Below, one piece after another: positions 32,195-36,436 of a DNA stretch of 36,436 nucleotides. The stretch lies in NCBI GenBank assembly GCA_017469935.1, contig JAFUFL010000011.1, positions 1-36,436 of the forward strand. The letters run 5' to 3'. Source of the DNA: Lachnospiraceae bacterium (GTDB taxonomy: Bacteria > Bacillota > Clostridia > Lachnospirales > Lachnospiraceae). Made by a program: the position numbers and the translations under genes. How positions within the stretch are numbered: position 1 is the stretch's first letter; every line of letters starts with the position of its first letter. The notes under the pieces were generated by a model. That model was not told where the DNA came from. It did no database searches and was given only the letters and a program-made list of their open reading frames with translations.

Positions 32195-33550
32195 TCACTC
32201 TTTCGGCACAATAATGCCCAGAATCTTCTCCTCATTGTAGCGGGACAATATCAGCGCGCCCGCCAGGCAGATCACAGCAGCCGAGACAGCCGCGATCCGG
32301 TAGCCCAGCCCGGTCTCGGGACCGATGCTGGCGAAGGCGGTAAAGATCAGCATGGCAATACTTTGGCCAAATTTGAAAGCGAACGTTCTGGCCGCAAAGA
32401 ACATGCCCTCGCGGTTCTCTCCCGTCGTCACGGCGTCCGCTTCCGCGATGTCCGCCACGATGGCCTGGGGCAAAATACCGAGGATCGCCATGGGGAAGGC
32501 CGCCGCGCAGACAATGATAATGCCGAACACGAGGCCGGAGCCGCCCAGAAGGCCCGAAACTGCCGTGATCATGTACACGACGGACAGGCCCACAAAGCCG
32601 ATCAGCACCAGCTTCTTCTTGTTCATGCGGTGGGCCAGGCTGTTGACCGGCATGTAGCAGGCAAAGGACAGCAGCGTCATGGCCACATAGAGGATGGTGG
32701 TGAAGGTCTCCGGCAGCTTCATCAGGGATGTGATGAAGAAGGGAAGGCCCGTCTGGAAAATGGTCAGTCCGAGGAAGTAGAGCACGTCGCTCCCGACGAA
32801 AGTGCGGAAATCGCCGTTCTTAAAGGTCTTGATCAGCGAAGTGAAGGCGTCGTCCTCGGAAGGGACCGTGTGCACGTATTCCTTCTCGTTGATGGTGAAG
32901 GTGGGCACCAGCAGGGCGACCAGTCCGATCGCCGCCAGGATCGCGAAGGTGACCCGGATCGCCATGACTCTTCCCAGGGAGGGCTCCAGCGCGCCCCAGA
33001 TAAAAGGTGCGGCGTAGCCGATGGCGGAGCCGAGCAGGAAAGTCACCGAGATATAGGTCGAAATGCTGATCCTGGTGTCCTGCGTCGTCCCAAGTTCAGA
33101 GATCAGCGCGTTGTAAGGCGTGCAGTAGGTCGTCATGAACAGGTAGAACAGAAGGAGCGTCACCAAAAGCCAGATGCAGTTCACTGTGGAGATTGCATTG
33201 ACCGGCGCCCAGAACACGAGGACCGTGATCAGAGCGAAGGGGACCGCGATTTTTTGCATGAACGGAATTCTGCGCCCCTTGGGATTCTGCGATCTGTCGG
33301 AGAGGTTTGCGATCATGGGGTCCGTTATGGCGTCGAACACTCTGCCCAGCGCCGCTATGCCGCCGATCACGGTCGCGATCCCGAGGATCACTCTTCCCTG
33401 CGGGATGAACAGCGTCTGTCCGGCCGCAATCGAGTCCGCGTCGGGCTGATAGAAATAGACCAGCCAGTTTGTGATCAGCGCCGAGAGCAGTGACCATCCG
33501 AACTGACCGATTGCGAAACACCACATTTTGCCTTTACTGATTGTCTTCAT
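32195..33550 (-). CDS. GPH-family (MelB-like) sodium/proton-sugar symporter
   Basis: A 451-residue, twelve-helix MFS protein of the glycoside-pentoside-hexuronide symporter family. The family signature DAITDPMIANLSDRSQNPKG lies after helix 2, TYCTPYNALISELG matches the PYxAL motif around helix 4, and GENREGMFFAARTFAFKFGQSI the late-helix motif. The substrate is unknown; sugars or uronides are usual, but the company of TAXI and GltS genes is not a sugar context. AAGGAA precedes the ATG. It is the last gene of the operon. Confidence 0.88.
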   Translation of the reverse strand: MKTISKGKMWCFAIGQFGWSLLSALITNWLVYFYQPDADSIAAGQTLFIPQGRVILGIATVIGGIAALGRVFDAITDPMIANLSDRSQNPKGRRIPFMQKIAVPFALITVLVFWAPVNAISTVNCIWLLVTLLLFYLFMTTYCTPYNALISELGTTQDTRISISTYISVTFLLGSAIGYAAPFIWGALEPSLGRVMAIRVTFAILAAIGLVALLVPTFTINEKEYVHTVPSEDDAFTSLIKTFKNGDFRTFVGSDVLYFLGLTIFQTGLPFFITSLMKLPETFTTILYVAMTLLSFACYMPVNSLAHRMNKKKLVLIGFVGLSVVYMITAVSGLLGGSGLVFGIIIVCAAAFPMAILGILPQAIVADIAEADAVTTGENREGMFFAARTFAFKFGQSIAMLIFTAFASIGPETGLGYRIAAVSAAVICLAGALILSRYNEEKILGIIVPKE

Positions 33551-33570
33551 TGTTGTCTTCCTTTTCTGTC

Positions 33571-33759
33571 TTATTTCTTTTTCTTCCGGTGTATATGGAT
33601 CTCCGGAATCGCCACGTTGTCATAGTCTATATCTTTTTTCTGGCGCTCTTTGTTTTCTTCGTCTTCCGTTTTGTTCTGCTTCTCCTCAAAGCTGTCCGTG
33701 TGCAGTTCGGGTACAGCTACATTTTCGCTGTCCAGATGAAGCATTTTCTTTAAATTCAT
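33571..33759 (-). CDS. unrecognised 62-residue protein with duplicated NVAxPExH motif
   Basis: A small, charged, soluble protein I do not recognise. Its two ends carry near-copies of one motif, NVAVPELH (13-20) and NVAIPEIH (48-55), separated by an acidic and basic linker rich in Glu, Lys and Gln; it ends in a run of lysines. AGGAGG lies 10 nt before the ATG at 33759; a TTG at 33783 would start within that region. It sits between the GltS and GPH transporter genes with gaps of about 20 bp, so it is almost certainly cotranscribed. The two motifs suggest a small adaptor or metal (His) binding, but this is a guess. Confidence 0.7.
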   Translation of the reverse strand: MNLKKMLHLDSENVAVPELHTDSFEEKQNKTEDEENKERQKKDIDYDNVAIPEIHIHRKKKK

Positions 33760-33779
33760 ATCTGTTCCGCCTCCTGTGA

Positions 33780-34973
33780 TCAAACGAGGTTGATAAAAAA
33801 TGTGATGACAAGTGAATTGATGAAATCCGCGAAAAGGCTTCCGACGATCGGGATCAGAAGATACGCTTTGATCGAGGGCGCGTACTTGTCACAGATTGCC
33901 TGCATGTTGGCCATCGCGTTGGGCGTGGCGCCCATGCCGAAGCCGCAGGTGCCGGCCGTGATCACGGCGGCGTCGTAATCCGCTCCCATGAATCGGAAGA
34001 TCACGAATCTTGCAAAAACATACATGAAGACCAGCTGGACCAGAAGCAGGATTACCAGCGGAAGGGCCAGCGCTGCCAGCTGCCATATTTTGAGCGTGAT
34101 CATGGCAATGCCGAGGAAAAGCGACAGGCAGATACCGCCCAGGTCATTGATCTCGCCCATGTAGATCCGGATCTTGCCGGTGGCTTCGCCGACGTTTCGG
34201 ATGATAGCGGCGACGATCATGGCTCCGATGTAGACGGGGAAAGTCATACCCGTCTTGGTGAGCAGCGCGGAGACCAGCGTCCCGAGGCCCACCGTGACGC
34301 ACAGCTCGAAGACAGCCGGCGCGTAGTTTTCGAAGTGCCTGACATGCTGCTCTTCATCTTCGTCAAAAATCTCAACATCTTCGTCTTCTTTGACGGTCTT
34401 CAGAAGGTCGAATTTTTTGATCAGGGAGTTGCCCAGGGGCCCTCCGATCAGACTTCCCGCGATCAGGCCGAAGGTGGCCGCCGCCGTGGCGATGGTGGTC
34501 GCGCCTTCAATGCCAAAGTCCTCGATGACCGGCCCGAACGCGCCCGCTGTTCCGTGTCCGCCGACCATGGGGACCGAGCCGGTGCACATGCCGATCAGAG
34601 GGTCGACGCCCAGCACGCGGGAGACGCCTACCGCGAGCACATTCTGGAGGATGATCAGTACAATGACCTGCAGAAGGAATATGATCAGGTCCTTGCCGCC
34701 CTCCTTCAGGACCGCGAGATTGGCCTGGAATCCGACGGACGTAAAGAAGAATACCATGCAGATCTCCCGGAAGGTGTCGTCGTAGATAAACTCGACGATC
34801 CCGGTCACATACAGAATGCAGGAAATAATGGCTACTACCAGTCCGCCGACGACCGGCGCCGGAATACAGAAGGTCTCCAGAAAACGGATCTTCTTTCTCA
34901 GAAATTGCCCCAGCATAAGAACGCCGACGGCGATCGCCAGCGTCAGGTATTTATTTATTTCGATCGATATCAT
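33780..34973 (-). CDS. GltS-type sodium:glutamate symporter family protein
   Basis: A 397-residue membrane protein with about ten hydrophobic segments. The duplicated GltS fold is visible through GSVPMVGGHGTAGAFGP and the second-half counterpart AGTCGFGMGATPNAMANM, and the C-terminal PIVGSLFADFINSLVI. A strongly acidic cytoplasmic loop (VKEDEDVEIFDEDEEQ) separates the halves. The start is ATG 34973, which overlaps the TAXI stop codon (TGATG) and has AGGAG 7 nt upstream, so translation of the two is coupled. Confidence 0.92.
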   Translation of the reverse strand: MISIEINKYLTLAIAVGVLMLGQFLRKKIRFLETFCIPAPVVGGLVVAIISCILYVTGIVEFIYDDTFREICMVFFFTSVGFQANLAVLKEGGKDLIIFLLQVIVLIILQNVLAVGVSRVLGVDPLIGMCTGSVPMVGGHGTAGAFGPVIEDFGIEGATTIATAAATFGLIAGSLIGGPLGNSLIKKFDLLKTVKEDEDVEIFDEDEEQHVRHFENYAPAVFELCVTVGLGTLVSALLTKTGMTFPVYIGAMIVAAIIRNVGEATGKIRIYMGEINDLGGICLSLFLGIAMITLKIWQLAALALPLVILLLVQLVFMYVFARFVIFRFMGADYDAAVITAGTCGFGMGATPNAMANMQAICDKYAPSIKAYLLIPIVGSLFADFINSLVITFFINLV

Positions 34974-35953
34974 CACTGCTCTCCTTTCTCTCCGTCTGCT
35001 TCGATGGCTATGCCGCACTCTTTATAGTACTGCGCCGCACCGGGGTGAAAAGGAATTGTGATCGACTCCACCGCGTTATCCTCCCGGAGGTCAAGTTCTA
35101 CAGGAACCGCTCCGTTAATCGTGTCTTTTTCTTTGAAAAGCGCCGCAGTGATGTCATAGACCTGCTTCTCGTTCAGCTTGTCCGAGGCGAGGAGCACCGA
35201 CTGCACGGCCACTGTCGTGACGTCGCTTTCCTGCCCGTTATAAGTTCCAGCGGGGATCACGGTCTCCGTATAGAACTTATACGTCCTTGTCAAAAGACCG
35301 CACTGCTGACTGCCCAGCGACACAAGCCTGATGGACTCCTCCTTGGCAAGGTCCGCAATTACCTGGGCCGGCGCGCCCGCCGTGCAGAACATGGCATCAA
35401 TGGCGCCGGAGCGCAGCGCGTTCACCGCTTCCGTGTAGGTCATGTTCTGAACGGTCAGCATATTGGACGTAAGTCCGTAGACCTGCAGGATCTGTGCCGC
35501 ATTCTTCTGCGTGCCGGAATCCGCTTCGCCCACGCTGACGGTCTTCCCGGCGAGATCTTCAACACTTACGATCTGAGAGTCCGCTCTCACGACGATCTGG
35601 ACCGGCTCCGGATAGAGAGCCGCGACCGCGGAATACCCCTTTATGGCCTGTGTATCCAGCGTTCCGTTGTATATCTCGTCAATTACATCGGACTGCGCGA
35701 AGGCGAGTTCCAGATAGTCCTGCGAGAGCAGGCGGATATTGGCCGCAGAGCCCGCCGTCGTCTTTACCTCGACCTCCATCTTATAAGGATCCCCGGACAG
35801 CGTATCTGACAGCGCATGTCCCAGAGAGCTGTAATTGCCGCCCTCTCCCGCTGTCCCGATACGCAGTTTCCCCGAGCTCCCGCATGCCGTCACGGATGTG
35901 AGGATCATGAGCAGAGTCAGTACGATCGCCGCTTTCATTTTGATTGTTTTCAC
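34973..35953 (-). CDS. TAXI-family solute-binding lipoprotein
   Basis: A 326-residue extracellular binding protein of the TAXI (TRAP-associated immunogenic-type) family. A signal peptide ends in the lipobox SVTAC (Cys24). The mature part has the usual LRIGTAGEGGNYSSLGHALS start, TTAGSAANIRLLSQDYLELAFAQSD, and AGKTVSVGEADSGTQ. The start is a GTG at 35953 behind a run of seven G; the longer frame to 36148 crosses a terminator and a dispersed repeat. TRAP permease genes (dctQ/dctM) are absent. Instead, the gene is translationally coupled to a GltS-type symporter gene. Confidence 0.9.
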   Translation of the reverse strand: MKTIKMKAAIVLTLLMILTSVTACGSSGKLRIGTAGEGGNYSSLGHALSDTLSGDPYKMEVEVKTTAGSAANIRLLSQDYLELAFAQSDVIDEIYNGTLDTQAIKGYSAVAALYPEPVQIVVRADSQIVSVEDLAGKTVSVGEADSGTQKNAAQILQVYGLTSNMLTVQNMTYTEAVNALRSGAIDAMFCTAGAPAQVIADLAKEESIRLVSLGSQQCGLLTRTYKFYTETVIPAGTYNGQESDVTTVAVQSVLLASDKLNEKQVYDITAALFKEKDTINGAVPVELDLREDNAVESITIPFHPGAAQYYKECGIAIEADGEKGEQ

Positions 35954-36017
35954 AAACACCCCCCCTTTTTTTGGTTTTCTACTACCATTATCTACCATTT
36001 TGCGGCGGAGTGCAAAT

Positions 36018-36093
36018 AAGGCTTGCAAAGCAAGCCGCCGCGCCGCGTGCGGGCTGCCTGCGGCAGCTTCTTCCTCTCCGCACGCGTGTGCAT
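36018..36093. repeat. dispersed structured repeat, full copy (copy F)
   Basis: Same plan as copy C: stem 1 GGCTTGC-AAA-GCAAGCC, spacer CGCCGCGCC, outer stem GCGTGCGG...CCGCACGC, inner hairpin GCTGCC-TGC-GGCAGC, pyrimidine stretch, end GTGTGCAT. Relative to copy C, stem 1 has exchanged a C-G pair for T-A, and the inner stem is one pair shorter on both sides. It lies between the TAXI gene and the terminator of the HD-domain gene. Confidence 0.8.
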
Positions 36094-36104
36094 ATAAAGA
36101 AAAT

Positions 36105-36135
36105 GGCCCGGTAACCTTCTCAGGTCTACCGGGCC
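36105..36135 (-). terminator. terminator of the HD-domain gene
   Basis: Perfect 9-bp stem GGCCCGGTA/TACCGGGCC (36105-36113/36127-36135), followed on the minus strand by ATTTTCTTTATA, 20 bp after the stop codon of the HD-domain gene. Confidence 0.85.
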
Positions 36136-36154
36136 CTGCGCCATGCATGACTTT

Positions 36155-36436
36155 CTATTTTTTGACAAATTCTTTGAAATGTTCAACAACCTTTTTCACT
36201 CTTACGATCTCAGGCTTTGAGAACTCCACGGTCGCCACGTCCTTGTCCGCCAGGCTGACCAGAATGGCCTCCTTGGACTTGGGCGGGTGTCCCAAAGTCA
36301 GCGGCCACATGTGCGACCGGATGATGTTTTTCTCCTTGTCGGTGAGGTGAAAATCCTTGTCCGCCTTCTCCATCGCGATCCGGGGATGAGAAGTTCCGTG
36401 CTGAAAAGGAGTCAATCCCTCTTTCTTGATATCATA
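36155..36436 (-). CDS. HD-domain phosphohydrolase, C-terminal part (partial)
   Basis: The frame is open at the right edge; 93 residues are visible. The sequence FQHGTSHPRIAMEKADKDF, then DKEKNIIRSHMWPLT and LVSLADKDVATVEF match the C-terminal half of HD-domain proteins (the metal-binding HMWPLT His and the SLADK Asp), as in a family common in Clostridia. The N-terminal HD motif lies outside. A TTG at 36415 is only an internal codon. The substrate is unknown. Confidence 0.75.
   Translation of the reverse strand, partial: YDIKKEGLTPFQHGTSHPRIAMEKADKDFHLTDKEKNIIRSHMWPLTLGHPPKSKEAILVSLADKDVATVEFSKPEIVRVKKVVEHFKEFVKK

Noticed and set aside
36018-36093. N-terminal extension of the TAXI protein through the repeat (frame open to 36148)
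   Set aside because: It would cross a terminator and a dispersed repeat and place the signal peptide about 66 residues inside the protein; the GTG at 35953 has a strong ribosome binding site.

Overview
The window looks like a piece of a Clostridia chromosome, most likely Lachnospiraceae. It has moderately high GC, strong GGAGG-type ribosome binding sites, a SAM-I riboswitch on metK, a SCIFF peptide with its radical SAM maturase, anaerobic sulfite reductase AsrABC, a class B sortase, LCP and GltS/TAXI proteins. Nearly all genes lie on the minus strand. There is no phage, IS transposase or CRISPR array. All functional statements are read from sequence motifs; no database search was run.

Layout. 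1-650: the 5' end of a 16S rRNA gene runs off the left edge, preceded by two tRNA-Ser genes, with promoters for both units. 660-1290: a repeat-rich stretch without a convincing gene. 1363-2883: metK (TTG start) behind a SAM-I riboswitch. 3020-4191: two plus-strand membrane proteins. 4282-9103: cysK, clpX and an HtrA-type protease. 9677-12486: a small conserved protein, a UDP-sugar pyrophosphorylase, a YlmH-like S4 protein and a divergent XRE regulator with an operator-like dyad. 12536-14274: SCIFF maturase and SCIFF precursor. 14279-18555: PLP decarboxylase, MscL with a zinc ribbon, a stand-alone HPt protein, an LCP protein and a UPF0158 protein. 18967-19716: class B sortase. 19724-23295: thioesterase, glycogen branching enzyme and an orphan sugar-binding-type lipoprotein.

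The most striking region is 23408-31991. Seven tightly packed minus-strand genes form one apparent operon: a NasA/NarB-type molybdoenzyme, a four-cluster ferredoxin, an NAD(P)H/FAD oxidoreductase, a TDT-family (TehA/SSU1-like) transporter, and asrA-asrB-asrC. A Crp/Fnr-family regulator is encoded divergently. The shared promoter region holds a perfect dyad, GTTGCG-CA-CGCAAC. It is centred exactly 41.5 bp upstream of the start predicted from the operon's -10 box, and it overlaps the -35 box of the regulator's own promoter. This suggests regulator-activated reduction of an oxidised N or S anion, coupled to siroheme chemistry and anion export.

32195-35953 is a second minus-strand operon: a TAXI solute-binding lipoprotein without TRAP permease genes, a GltS-type symporter (coupled start), a 62-residue protein with a duplicated NVAxPExH motif, and a GPH-family symporter. 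It ends in a terminator carried by a MITE-like element (31993-32188). The right edge holds the C-terminal part of an HD-domain protein.

A family of dispersed, structured intergenic repeats (two full and several partial copies) runs through the window. Its stems differ between copies by compensating changes.
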